Assembly (NCBI GenBank): GCA_963575745.1
Contig: CAUYUJ010014266.1
Coordinates: forward strand, 178,424 to 242,423
Reading direction: 5' to 3'
Source of the DNA: Prorocentrum cordatum
Taxonomy: Eukaryota > Sar > Dinophyceae > Prorocentrales > Prorocentraceae
Length of the DNA: 64,000 bases
The notes beneath the pieces are model-generated. The model saw only the letters and a list, made by a program, of their open reading frames with translations. It was not told the origin of the DNA and ran no database searches. How positions within the stretch are numbered: the stretch's first letter is position 1; each line of letters starts with the position of its first letter. The translations under genes were made by a program, and so were the position numbers. Below, in pieces: positions 20,128 to 30,775 of the stretch.

Positions 20128-21844
20128 CCCCTCGTTCTCTCCCAACCCCCGCTCCCAGCTGGCCTCGACGTAGTTGCGCGCGCCTTGGGCTGCCTCGGGG
20201 TCGTGGATGCCCCCCTCTTCCTCCCCTACCCATGCGCCCACGAGGTAGGAGGGGATGAGATGGGAGGATAGGGGGTACGAGCGATAGCGAAGACGACTGC
20301 CCCTCAATCCTTCACGATGCGCCCAAAGGCAAGATACTTGCCAGTGGACGTGTCAGCTTTCTTGTATGACTGGCTCATGCTGTACTCTTTTTTCAGGGCG
20401 ACGAGCTTCAGGCCTGCCCAGTGCTTGCGGTAGTCGCGCTTTCCATCTGGCGACTTGGCGTTGAAGGCCTTGACGGCTGAGTTTTTTTTTGTGTTCCCCC
20501 CCTCCCCTCCCCACCTCCCCACTATCTCAGCCGTTCGGCGTTTTCCCGATCACCCCCGCCACCCTGCCCTTTTGGACGGTCTCACCGTCTGGAACTCAGT
20601 CGTTTGGGCCCTGAGCCACTTGTAGAACTTTTGGTAGACCCCCGTCCGCGCTTGGACCCCCGTGCTGATGGCGTCCTCGAGCTGGGCTAGGCTGGCCTTC
20701 TGCTTGTCAGTATACATATGCAACGGGTCTGAGTTTTGCTTCACCGCCACATCCACGGCCTTCTTCAACAGATCTGCTACTTCGGACCTATGCTCGGGCG
20801 GCACATCATCAAGCCATGTTTTCTGTGTGGGGATCGCTGCATTCGGGGTTGGGGCTGGCTGCTGAGGCTGCATGGGCTGGTCATCTGCACGGGCCTACAC
20901 GGGCTGCTGCGGCTGTGCGGGCTGGTTCTCTGAGCGGGGTTGTTGGGGCTGCGCGGGCTGGCTCTCCGAACGGGGTTGCGTGGGTTGTTGGGGCTGCGCG
21001 GGCTGGTCGTCTGAGAGGGTCTGCGCGGGCTGTCCATGCTGCTGCCACTGCGGCGGCCACGTGTCTGGCAAGCGGTCGGGAGGATGCTCGTCCCATGGTG
21101 CCTGGAGAAGCAGGGTTGTGTTGCCGCGCAACGCGAGGCACACACACACATATGAAGGGGGTGGGGGGAGATGATATGATATCCTGATGGGGAGGGTTCG
21201 GGTGGGGGAGGGGGGGGCACGAGGAACGATCAAGAACATTGACTATAAGGAACGAATGGGCGTCTCTGGCCACGGTGGACCCGCGTCATAAACATGCCAC
21301 GCTGCGCAAATCTACGGAGCGACCCGACAATCCGAGCCCCATCCACAGTCCATATAGCGGTCATGATTTCAGCGTCCTGTAAGAAAGGAAAAAAACGTTC
21401 CCCACAGTTCATGCACTCGCAGTACTTGCCAGAGTTGTAGTGCCCGCACCATGCGCAATGCCATGATTCATACCCCATAAGATCATCGGGATCATACTCG
21501 GGTCCCCCATCGGTCTGCTCCCACGTGCTCCCCTCCTTGGCGCTCTCTTCCTTCTCAGGGGCATCGCCCTGCTCGTCATCACAGCCCGAGTCAAGATCAA
21601 TAGGTGATGTCGCCGACGCCGCTGCCACCGCTGCTTGCCCCGATGAGGCCGCCCCAGAGGTCGCCGACATCTGAAACGTGTCATCTGCAATCATGCGGGC
21701 GATGTCTGATGCAGGGGCGCTGCTGAAATCGCGCGAGTCCCACTTCGAGTCATCGGGACGCACTTCAGTCAGACCCTCAGCTGTCGCGCCGAGCTTGCCG
21801 AACGCACCCCTGAAACGACGGACCCCGTCATCGCTGGCCGCCAT
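19014..21844 (-). CDS. multi-exon protein with RanBP2-like zinc finger and PQQP repeats
   Basis: Exons in gene order: 21844 down to about 21250 (ATG, MAASDDGVRRFRG); 21101-20586; 20468-20310; 20214-20164; 19806 to about 19670; about 19340 to 19014 and into the gap. The middle joins are phase 0 with AG|G acceptors and GT, GA and GC donors. Exon 1 carries WHCAWCGHYN then CECMNCG, close to the W-x-C-x2-C-x3-N...C-x2-C plan of RanBP2-type fingers, which bind RNA or ubiquitin. Exon 2 has QPAQPQQP repeats, then KTWLDDVPPEHRSEVADLLK and YQKFYKWLRAQTTEF. Exons 4-5 read HDPEAAQGARNYVE then ACVALGGDWLWWDAMAKRLK. The last exon is Lys/Arg-rich (KRCKGRGRGRASRKK). Two defects: an in-frame TAG at 20895-20897 inside the PQQP repeats, and a frame change at an 11-base A run (19106-19116) that would vanish with ten. 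Pseudogene or assembly errors are both possible. Confidence 0.55.
19461..19565. repeat. GA microsatellite
   Basis: (GA)n with interruptions on the + strand, between two exons of the - strand gene. Unlike the other intron tracts it is purine on the antisense strand. Confidence 0.85.
19900..20135. repeat. CT microsatellite
   Basis: (CT)n interrupted by TATCTC blocks, densest at 20085-20125. It lies in the intron between 19807 and 20163, where the - sense strand reads GAGAGA. Confidence 0.85.
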
Positions 21845-22841
21845 TGCAACCGCCCCCCCACGGAAGATGCGGCTTGCCACCCTTCGCTGCTCGAGGGTAG
21901 CAGGCTGCCATGCAAGCTGCGATGTGCACCGCTCATCCCTCTCCTCCTCGCCACCGCCCCCCTCCCCCAAGCCCCTCCTCCTTCACATTGCGTGTCCCTC
22001 TGATCATCAGTCGTCCCGAACCCTGTCCTCCACTTATCATTGCTATTCAATTGTCGCAGGGCAGTTCGACTCGTGCTACCATCCCGAGTGGCACATAAGG
22101 AACTAAGAGGTGTGTCCAGACTCGGCGAGCTTCGGCCACGTATCTGGCACATACCCTCGACGGAAACGCACGAACACCAGAGCCCCTTCGAGAGCTCAAT
22201 GTGGCCCTTAGTTCAGCGCTTTGCGATGTCACATCAACCGCGCACAACATGCAAGCACATGCAACTCATCCCGACTCATCTCGACCGATGAGGGGCGGAT
22301 GAGTTTGGATGAGTACGACCAACGTTGCGGCTGTCAACCCATCACATGCACTGCGCTACTGGCGAAACACTTTCAAGCGAACGTGCGCAGCACAGGTACA
22401 GAGCGTACAATTCGCAGCTGAACTGGAATAGTAATATGCACCATCCCAAATAAGATACGTACGTAATGGCCCAACTCAACTCGAGTCGTAGCCCAGCTCA
22501 GTCTGTGTCATCGTCCTTCTTGTAGCCTGCCCCTTTCTTTCCCCCCCTCCTCCGCCGCCGTGGTGCACATGCGTTGCACTGCGCTCCGTTCCTACTCCGC
22601 CATCTCTCGCGCCCGCGCTTCTCCCCCGCATCCCGCCCGTGCCGTTGCAGATGACATGCAACATGCACGGCCACCCCCCATTGCCCCGCCTTACAGGAGC
22701 TTGTCACGCTCCGTGTAGAGGTCCTCCTTGCTGTACTTGCCTGCCCAACCTCCGCTCCTCCTCCTCCTCCTCCTTCTCCCCCTCCTCATCCCCTACAACA
22801 CTCGTGGCCATTTTGGCTTTTATGGCTCAGGCTGAGTTGGT
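21845..22841. other. gene-free interval between two - strand genes
   Basis: No convincing exon. Short TCC-rich tracts at 21940-21985 and 22755-22790. A spliced-leader-like word, GCCATTTTGGCT, lies at 22808-22819 on the + strand. Confidence 0.4.
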
Positions 22842-24080
22842 CTAGCAGCGATTGACGGACACGCCATCATGCATCTGCAAGGCCGACAACCCTCCACCTT
22901 CGTACGTCAGTGCAGCACTTCCCCCCCGTCCTGCGATCCAACCGTCCGCCACCGAGATGAGAACCGTCAGCGCGTCGGGCTCTGTGATCCCGCGCAAGAC
23001 AACCTGGCACGCGGATTTCGAGTTCTGGGAGAGCTGCAACATGGGGTGCCTGTCCTTCAGGCGGCTGATCTTGAGCATGTCCCCCCCCCCACAAGTACTT
23101 CCAGAGCGGCCCCCTCCGACGAGCAAGTGCTTCCTCCCTGGCGCGAACGATCACGGGCAAGTCGGCGGGGGTCAACTCTGGGATCTCGTACGTGCCTGAG
23201 TCGAACTTGCACTTCACTTTACCCTCATGTTCGAAGAACTCATGGCTGCACTCGGGCGGCCCCCACCTCTTTTTCGCCACCTTCAGACGCAAGCTGGCCT
23301 CCTTCTTTTGGTTGTCAAACTTGACCTGCCACTCCGAACTGGCGCTGGACGGCATCGGCGGCGAAGCCTTCGTTGCAGTCGGCGGCCCATGTGCACCCGA
23401 GCTTGCTGGAGGCTCCGACTTCGTAGTAGGTGGGATGGCTGGAGGCCTCGACTTCGTAGTAGGTGGGATTGCTGGAGGCGGAGGCATCTTCGTAGTAGGT
23501 GGCGTTGCTGGAGGCGGGGGCTTCGTAGTAGGTGGTGCTTTCACTTTGGCGCCGTCTGCCAGCTGCGACCCGCCCTGCAGCCGTTGCACCGCCAGCTCAT
23601 ACGGCGAATCTGGGACCACGCTGAACTCGAGTGGGCTAGCTTTGGCCACGGCTGTGGAGCGTGGAGGAGTCGCTAGCGGTGGTGGGCACGCTGGTTCGGC
23701 GTCGGCTGCGGCTGGTTTCTTCAGGGCTGGCTGGTCGTACGCGGCTGGTCTCATCAGGGCTGGTCGTTTCATCACTGGCGCTCCTATGCACGCAGGCGGG
23801 CGTTTCTTTGTTGCTTTCTCGGGCTCCTCCGCGCAGTCGTCGATGTCCTCCTCCTCCTCCTCCTCCTCCTCCTCCTCCGCCTCCTCTTCTTCATCTGCCA
23901 CTCCCTCTTCCTCCTCCTCTCCTTCTTCCTGGTCCTCTTCACCGTTCTCCTCATCATATTGCGCCTCCTCCTCGCTCTCTTCCGCTCCGCCATCGCCAGC
24001 GCCATCTTTCCGTTCTCGGGCAGCTTTCCGCAGGTTCTTTTTGAACGGTGCCAGCCAGGCAGTGTTCGGTCGGCGTCGTC
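22842..24080 (-). CDS. acidic, Pro/Lys-rich protein; last exon, frame broken at a G run
   Basis: Read from 24080 (acceptor AGAAG|GACGAC) to TAG at 22842. Order: WLAPFKKNLRKAARERK; a long Glu/Asp stretch; Lys/Arg-Pro-Ala repeats (KKRPP, MKRPALMRPA, ALKKPAAADA); four to five PPTTK-type repeats; then a region that looks folded (EWQVKFDNQKKEASLRLKVA, HEFFEHEGKVKCKFDSGTYE, REEALARRRGPLWKYLW, DMLKISRLKDRHPMLQLSQ, ending MHDGVSVNRC). The frame changes at a run of ten C at 23081-23090 (+ strand). With nine, the two parts join as one frame through LWGGDMLK. Sequencing error is the simplest reason. Lys-Arg-Pro-Ala repeats are common in dinoflagellate nuclear proteins (recollection). Upstream exons probably lie beyond the CT tract. 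Function unknown. Confidence 0.6.
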
Positions 24081-24099
24081 CTTCTGTGAGGGGTGCCCC

Positions 24100-24330
24100 T
24101 CGCTCTCTCTCCCCTTGCTCTATCGTTCTCTATCTGTCTCTCCCTCTTTCAGTCTCTCTCTCTCTCTCTCATCTACCGATCTATCGATCTCTCGAATCTC
24201 TCTATCTATTTCTCTCTCTCGCTCCCTCATCCATCACTCTCCCTCGTGTCCCCCTCCCTCATCCTTGTCTCTCTATCTGCCTCTCTCTCGCTCTCTCTAT
24301 CTCTATCTCTCCCTCTCTCTCTCTCTCTTT

Positions 24331-24373
<43 letters not shown>

Positions 24374-24550
24374 ATCTCCCCCAGGTTCCCTCGCGCTCTT
24401 CCGTTTTCGTTATCCCTCTCCCCATCGATCTCTCTCTCTATCCCTCTCGATCGGTTTCAAACGTTTTACTTTCTCTCACCCTCTCTCGCTCTCGCTCTCA
24501 CTCTTCCTCCTCTTTCGATCTGTCTCTCGTGTTCGCTATCTCTCTATCTA

Positions 24551-24595
<45 letters not shown>

Positions 24596-24611
24596 CTGTC
24601 CCTCTCTCTCA

Positions 24612-24654
<43 letters not shown>

Positions 24655-24699
24655 TCTCCTCTCTCTCTCCTCTCTCTCTCTCTCCGCTCTCTCTCACTC

Positions 24700-24735
<36 letters not shown>
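24100..24735. repeat. long CT-rich microsatellite tract
   Basis: (CT)n and TCTCTATCTC variants for over 600 bp. It starts just upstream (- sense) of the acidic gene's last exon, so it probably fills an intron whose sense strand is GA purine. Confidence 0.9.
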
Positions 24736-25076
24736 CCCTACCGTGCCCATCCCACGACCCTCCCACTCTCTGCCCGTCGTCTCGCCATCCTCCCGCCACT
24801 CATTAGATCCCTCTTCCCTCTACTCCTCCACGCCCTGCGCCGCTCTCCCTCCCATCCCCCTGGGCGCGGCGCTCGCCGCAGTCCTGTTTCACGAATGTGC
24901 TTCAGCGCAGTCCTCAGCCTCATGGAATGCACTTTTTGCCAACCGTCTCGCCCACCTCCCACCGCCGTTCGGAGCGGCATGACGGAAGGGGGAGGGGGGG
25001 GAGGGCACACGCTTTGGGGGGTGTTGTGAGGGGGAGGGGAGGAGGGGGAGGGGGAGGGGGATGGAGGGCGATTTAC

Positions 25077-25640
25077 CTGCGGATGATTGCAATCCCCCCC
25101 GTCGCACCTTGTCAGAGAATTGATAACCCTTCAAGTCATGGGCGAGGCGAGTTTGAGAGCCGAGAATCACATCTTCTGGGTCAGGCGTCTGTGCAAGACG
25201 ACGCCGATAAGATCGTCCAACATGTCCGAGTACTCCCCTCACCCATGTCGTGCCCCTGTCACGCAACGCATTCCTTCTCAACGTCGTATTCCTGCGCCTC
25301 CTCCTCCCCCTCCTCATCTTTCTTCTCCCCCTCCTCCTTCGCCGCCTCCTCCCCGCGCACACCTTTTCCCATCATATTCGTTAACCTCGCCAGCCTTCAT
25401 TGCCCAGGGGCCCAAGGGGATTTCTCTGGCCCCAGGGCCCCTTGGGACCAAACACAACACGACGAAACACGCACAGACAAATGCGTATTCCCTGGGATCC
25501 CCTGCTGTCCTCGGCCAGGATAGTACTGTTAACTCCGCTGGCTTTCATGGACTTGGGGTAGGGGAAGAAGCCGCCGTCGCTGCTGAGGTGGGGGAGCGCG
25601 GCCTGGCGTTGGCTTGGGCGTGCGTTCCTCTTCTCTGCCC
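25077..25640 (-). CDS. probable exon remnants of a - strand gene
   Basis: Two candidate segments. Between about 25640 and 25450: ALPHLSSDGGFFPYPKSMKA and ASGVNSTILAEDSRGSQG. Between about 25240 and 25077: RRRLAQTPDPEDVILGSQTR and HDLKGYQFSDKV, ending at TCCGCAG|GTAAAT, a good donor at 25076. A competing frame in the second segment reads EYSDMLDDLIGVVLHRRLTQ after an AG|G acceptor. They may be upstream exons of the acidic gene. The 25380-25450 stretch also holds CCCAGGGGCCC repeats that look non-coding. Confidence 0.3.
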
Positions 25641-25805
25641 TCCTTGCCCTCCCCCTCCTCCTCCTCGTCCTCCTCCTCCGTCCTCCTCGTCCTCCTCCTC
25701 CTCCGTCCTCCTCCTCTGCCCCCTCCCCCTCCTCCTCTTCCTCCCCCTCCTCCTCCTCCTCCTCCTTCTCCTTCTCTTCATCCTCCTCCTCCTCCTCCTC
25801 CACCC
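25640..25805. repeat. TCC-rich tract
   Basis: Pyrimidine on +, hence GGA purine on the - sense strand, matching the purine polarity of most other intron tracts here. Confidence 0.8.
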
Positions 25806-25869
25806 CGCCTTGGCGACGGCGGCTGCGCCATTCTCCCGCTCGACCTCGTCGGCCATGCGGGCCGCTCCC

Positions 25870-26372
25870 CATAGGGCGACGACATCTATAATATATCCAC
25901 CTCTCCCTGGTCAGGTCCACGATGGGCCCAGGAGGGCGCGGCGCGTGCATCGCAGCTGCAGCAGCGATGCATGCGCGGCCTTCCAGGGCGGGTCGGGAGG
26001 GGGTGCCCGACCAGAGAGCAGTGGATATACATAGATCTCGTCGCCCGATCCCGCGGCCAGCGGCCCCCCCCCCGCCTGGGGGGCGGCGCGAGGTGGAGAG
26101 GATGGCACGAGGATGAGAGGCGCGAGGGGGAGAGGATGGCCCACGTCTTAACCATACATCATCACATAGACACGTACACTACTTGCAGTTATAAGCACGC
26201 TTACACATATGCATACATCCACATACGTATATACATACAAAATGGTGTTTCCGATGAGCTAGGTTTTTGTCGATGGACTACGTTTTTGTTCCAGTCCTAT
26301 GTTTCTTGCGGATGAACTATGTTTTGCCTGTGGTTCGATTCGTCCGGTACTTTTTGGGGTGCTTAGGGCCTC
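25870..26372. other. no gene seen; near-duplicated segment
   Basis: 25878-25960 and 26015-26045 hold inverted-looking words around ATATATCCACC and GTGGATATACATAG, suggesting a decayed inverted repeat. 26190-26245 is a CATACA-type stretch. The GCTGAG array follows. Confidence 0.35.
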
Positions 26373-27815
26373 TGGGTAGGCTGAGGCTGAGGCAGGCTGA
26401 GGCAGAGGCCGAGGCTGAAGGCAGACTGAGCCTGAGGCTGAAGCAGGCTGCGGCTGAGGCCGAGGCAGACTGAGGCTGAGGCTGAGTCAGGCTGATGCTG
26501 TGGCAGGCTGCGGCTGAGGCTGAGGCTGATGCAGGCTGAGGCTGAGGCAGGCTGAGGCTGAGGCCGAGGCTGAAGGCAGACTGAGGCTGAGGCTGAAGCT
26601 GAGGCTGAGGCTGAGGCTGAGGCTGAGGCAGGCTGAGGCTGAGGCTGAGGCAGGCTGAGGCTGAGGCAGGCTGAGGCTGAGGCTGAGGCTGATGCAGGCT
26701 GAGGCTGAGGCAGGCTGAGGCTGAGGCCGAGGCTGAAGGCAGACTGAGGCTGAGGCTGAAGCAGGCTGAGGCTGAGGCTGCAGGCTGAGGCTGAGGCTGA
26801 GGCTGAGGCAGGCTGATGCTGAGGCAGGCTGAGGCTGAGGCTGAGGCTGATGCAGGCTGAGGCTGAGGCAGGCTGAGGCTGAGGCCGAGGCCGAGGCAGA
26901 CTGAGGCTGAGGCTGAAGCAGGCTGAGGCTGAGGCAGGCTGAGGCTGAGGCTGAGGCTGCAGGCTGATGCTGAGGCAGGCTGAGGCTGAGGCTGAGGCTG
27001 ATGCAGGCTGAGGCTGAGGCAGGCTGAGGCTGAGGCCGAGGCTGAAGGCAGACTGATGCTGAGGCTGAAGCAGGCTGAGGCTGAGGCTGAGGCAGGCTGA
27101 GGCTGAGGTTGAGGCAGGCTGAGGCTGAGGCAGGCTGAGGCTGAGGCTGAGGCTGAGGCAGGCTCAGGCTGAGGCAGGCTGAGGCTGAGGCCGAGGCTGC
27201 AGGCAGACTGAGGCTGAGGCTGAAGCAGGCTGAGGCTGAGGCAGACTGAGGCTGAGGCTGAGGCAGAGGCAGGCTGATGCTGAGGCAGGCTGAGGCTCAG
27301 GCTGAGGCTGATGCAGGCTGAGGCTGAGGCAGGCTGAGGCTGAGGACGAGGCCGACGGCAGACTGAGGCTGAGGCTGAAGCAGGCTGAGGCTGAGGCAGA
27401 GGCAGGCTGAGGCTGAGGCTGAGGCAGGCTGATGCTGAGGCAGGCTGAGGCTGAGGCTGAGGCTGATGCAGGCTGAGGCTGAGGCAGGCTGAGGCTGAGG
27501 CCGAGGCTGAAGGCAGACTGATGCTGAGGCTGAAGCAGGCTGAGGCTGAGGCTGAGGCAGGTGAGGCTGAGGCTCTGAAGCAGGCTGAGGCGAGCGAGGC
27601 GAGGGCAGACTGAGTCTGAGGCTGAGGCAGAGGCAGGCTGCTGCTAGAGGCAGGGCAGGCTGAGCTGAGGCTGATGCAGGCTGAGGCTGAGGCAGGTGAG
27701 GCCTGAGGCTGAAGGAAGAATGATGCTGAAGGCTGAAGCAGGCTGAAGGCTGAGCTGAGGCGGCTGAGGCTGAGACTGCTGAGGGCTGAGGCTGAGGCAG
27801 GCTGAGCTGAGGCTG
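26373..27815. repeat. GCTGAG-type satellite, block 1
   Basis: Tandem GCTGAG with GCAG and CCGAG variants, forming longer periods such as GAGGCTGAGGCAGGCTGAGG. Becomes more degenerate after about 27560. Long frames read through it only because the hexamer has no stop in some frames. Confidence 0.95.
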
Positions 27816-27865
27816 TGACTGCGACGCCGTTGCGCTGCCGATGTAATCGCGGAATGCGGCTCCGA

Positions 27866-28080
27866 TGCGAGAACAGCAGAATTCTACAACTGGATTCTCA
27901 TCTGAATCTTAAGGGGAATGCTTCCAGATATGCTCCTACACATCGCTGTTAGGTTGCTTTGCCAGGATACTAGTTTTTATATATAAATTTACTTAACAGC
28001 GAAGACTGATAGATTTCTAGTGGGGTCAAAAGAAAACATCTTGACGCCCCAGGGGGGTCTGGGCGGGATCCGGACAAAAC
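27866..28080. repeat. interspersed module, copy 1
   Basis: Starts GAGAACAGCAGAATTCTACA, then CTGAATCTTAAGGGGAATGC. TCGCTGTTAGGT (27943-27954) and ACTTAACAGCGA (27991-28002) pair with one G-T. Then AAGACTGATAGATTTCTAG and a GGGGTCTGGGCGGGATCC end. Found six times in 9 kb. Confidence 0.8.
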
Positions 28081-28146
28081 CGGACAAAACCGGCAGTCCC
28101 AGGAATCCTTAGGAACCTTTAAGAATTCTTAGGAATCCTTTGGAAT

Positions 28147-29130
28147 CCATTCCCAGAACACCATTCCCAGGCCACATTTTGAAAGCCTGGAGCCAACTGT
28201 AAGCCACTTCGTGTTCTTCGTGTTCCCAGAACGCAATTCCCAAGCCACATTTTGAATGCCCGGAGCCAACTGTAGGCCACTTCGTGTTCTTCGTGTTCCC
28301 TGAACACCATTCCCGGGCCACATTTGGAATGCCCAGAGCCAACTGTAGGCCACTTCGTGTTCTTCGAGTTCCCAGAACTCCATTCCTGGGCCACATTTTT
28401 AATGCCCGGAGCCAACTGTAAGCCACTTCGTCGTCTTCGAGCTCCCAGAATTCTTTTCCTGGGCATGATTTTGAATGCCCGGAGCCAACTGTAAGCCACT
28501 TCGTGGTCTTCGAGTTCCCAGAACTTCATTCCTGGGCATGATTTTGAAAGCCCGGAGCCAACTGTAGGCCACTTCGTGTTCTTCGAATTCCCAGAATTCC
28601 ATTCCTGGGGATGATTTTGAATGCCCGGGGCCAACTGTACGCCACTTCGTGGTCTTCGAGTTCCCAGAATTCCGTTCCTGGGCATGATTTTGAATGCCCC
28701 GAGCCAACTGTAAGCCACTTCGTCGTCTTCGAGTTCCCAGAACGTCATTTCTGGGCATGATTTTGAATGCCCGGAGCCAACTGTAGGCCACTTCGTGTTC
28801 TTCGTGTTCCCAGAACACAATTCCCAAGCCACTTTTTGGAGCCAGCTGTAAGCCACTTCGTGGTCTTCGAGTTCCCAGAACTCCATTCCCGGGCCACATT
28901 TTGAATGCCCGGAGCCAACTGTAGGCCACTTCGTGTTCTTCGTGTTCCCAGAACTCAACTCCCATGCCAAATTTTGAATGCCTGGAGCCAGCTGTAAGCC
29001 ACTTCGTGTTCTTCGTGTTCCCAGAGCGCAATTCCCAGGCCACATTTTGAATGCCTGGAGCCAACTGTAGGCCACTTCGTGTTCTTCGTGTTCCCAGAAC
29101 ACCATTCCTGTAAAATATTCTGATTGCCCG
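28147..29130. repeat. 73-bp tandem array, block 1
   Basis: About 13 copies with GAGCCAACTGTAGGCCACTT as the most constant part. Starts such as 28151, 28224 and 28297 show period 73. Copies differ by blocks (CGTGTTC or CGTGGTC; CCACATT or GCATGATT), suggesting two subfamilies that alternate. Confidence 0.9.
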
Positions 29131-29139
29131 GAGCCAACT

Positions 29140-30180
29140 GTGAGGCTGAGGCTGAGGCAGGCTGAGGCTGAGGCAGGCTGAGACGGAGGCTGAGGCAGGC
29201 TGTGGCTGAGGCTGAGGCTGATGCAGGCTGAGGCTGAGACGCTGACGCTGAGGCTGAGGCAGGCTGAGGCTGAGGCTGAGGCCGAGGCAGGCTGAGGCTG
29301 AGGCTGAGGCAAGCCGAGGCCGGCTGAGGCTGAGGCTGAAGCTGAGGCAGGCTGAGGCTGAGGCTGAGGCTGAGGCTCTGGCTGGGGCAAGCTGCGGCTG
29401 AGGCAGGCTGAGGCTGAGGCTGAGGCTGAGGCAGGCTGAGGCTGAGGCAGGCTGAGGCTGAGGCTGAGGCAGGCTGAGGCTTAGGCTGAGGCAGAGGCAG
29501 GCTGAGGCTGAGGCCTAGGCAAGCCGAGGAAGGCTGAGGCTGAGGCTGAAGCTGAGGCAGGCTGAGCCTGAGGCTGAGGCTGAGGCTGAGGCTGAGGCAG
29601 GCTGAGGCTGAGGCTGAGGCTGAGGCTGAGGCTGAGGCTGAGGCTGAGGCAGGCTGAGGCTGAGGCTGAAAGGCTGACGCTGAAGCTGAGGCAGGCTGAG
29701 GCTGAGGCTGAGGCTGAAGCCGAGGCAGGCTGAGGCGGAGGCTGAGGCACGCCGAGGCAGGCTGAGGCTGAGGCTGAAGCTGAGGCAGGCTGAGGCTGAG
29801 GCTGAGGCTGTGGCTGAGGCTGAGGCAGTGCGGCTGAGCAGGCTGAGGCTGAGGCTGATGCAGGCGAGGCTGAGGCAAGCTGAGGCTGAGGCTGAGGCAG
29901 GCTGAGGCTGAGGCTGAGGCCGAGGCAGGCTGAGCTGAGGTCGAGGCAGGCTGAGGCTGACCGAGGGAGGCCTGAGGCCGCTGAGGCTGAGGCTGAGGCT
30001 GTGGCTGAGGCTGAGGCAAACTGCGGCTGAGGCAGGCTGAGGCTGAGGCTGAGGCTGAGGCTGAGGCTGAGGCTGATGCAGGCTGAGGCTGAGGCAGACT
30101 GAGGCTGAGGCTGAGGCAGGCTGAGGCTGAGGCTGAGGCCGAGGCAGGCTGAGGCTGAGGCCGAGGCAATCCGAGGCAGG
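29140..30180. repeat. GCTGAG-type satellite, block 2
   Basis: Same hexamer family as block 1, abutting the 73-bp array directly after GGAGCCAACTGTG at about 29135. Confidence 0.95.
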
Positions 30181-30189
30181 CTGATGCTG

Positions 30190-30420
30190 CGACTGCGAGA
30201 ACAGCAGAATTCGACAACTGGATTCTCATCTGAATCTTAAGGGGAATGCTTCCAGATATGTTTATACACATCGCTATTAGGTTGCTTTGCCGGGATAATT
30301 ATTATTTCTATTACCTAACCACGAAGACTGATAGTTTTCTAGTAGGGTCACAAGAAAGCATCATGACGCCCCAGGAAGGTCTGGGCGCGATCCGGGGGAG
30401 GGTCCCGGGAATTCTTTTAA
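30190..30420. repeat. interspersed module, copy 2
   Basis: Same order as copy 1. Stem arms diverged (TCGCTATTAGGT and ACCTAACCACGA). Ends TCCGGGGGAGGGTCCCGGG before the 73-bp array. Confidence 0.8.
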
Positions 30421-30425
30421 CAAAC

Positions 30426-30775
30426 AATTGCACACTTCGTGGTCTTCGAGGTCCCAGAACTCCATTCCCGGGCCACATTCTGAATGCCCAGAGCCAACTG
30501 TAGGCCACTTCGTGGTCTTCGTGTTCCCAGAACTCCATTCCCGGGCCACATTTTGAAGGCCCGGAGCCAACTGTAGGCCACTTCGTGGTCTTCGTGTTCC
30601 CAGAGCACCATTCCCGGGCCACATTTTGAATGCCCGGAGCCAACTGTATGCCACTTCGTGGTCTTCGAGTTCCCAGAACTCCATTCCTGGGCATGATTGT
30701 GAAAGGCCGGAGCCAACTGTAGGCCACTTCGTGTTTTTCGAGTTCCCAGAACTCCATTCCTGGGCCACATTTTGA
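30426..30775. repeat. 73-bp tandem array, block 2
   Basis: Nearly five copies, starting at CACTTCGTGGTCTTCGAGG. Confidence 0.9.

Noticed and set aside
23959-25029. Ser/Leu-rich frames over the CT tract
   Set aside because: Microsatellite translation.
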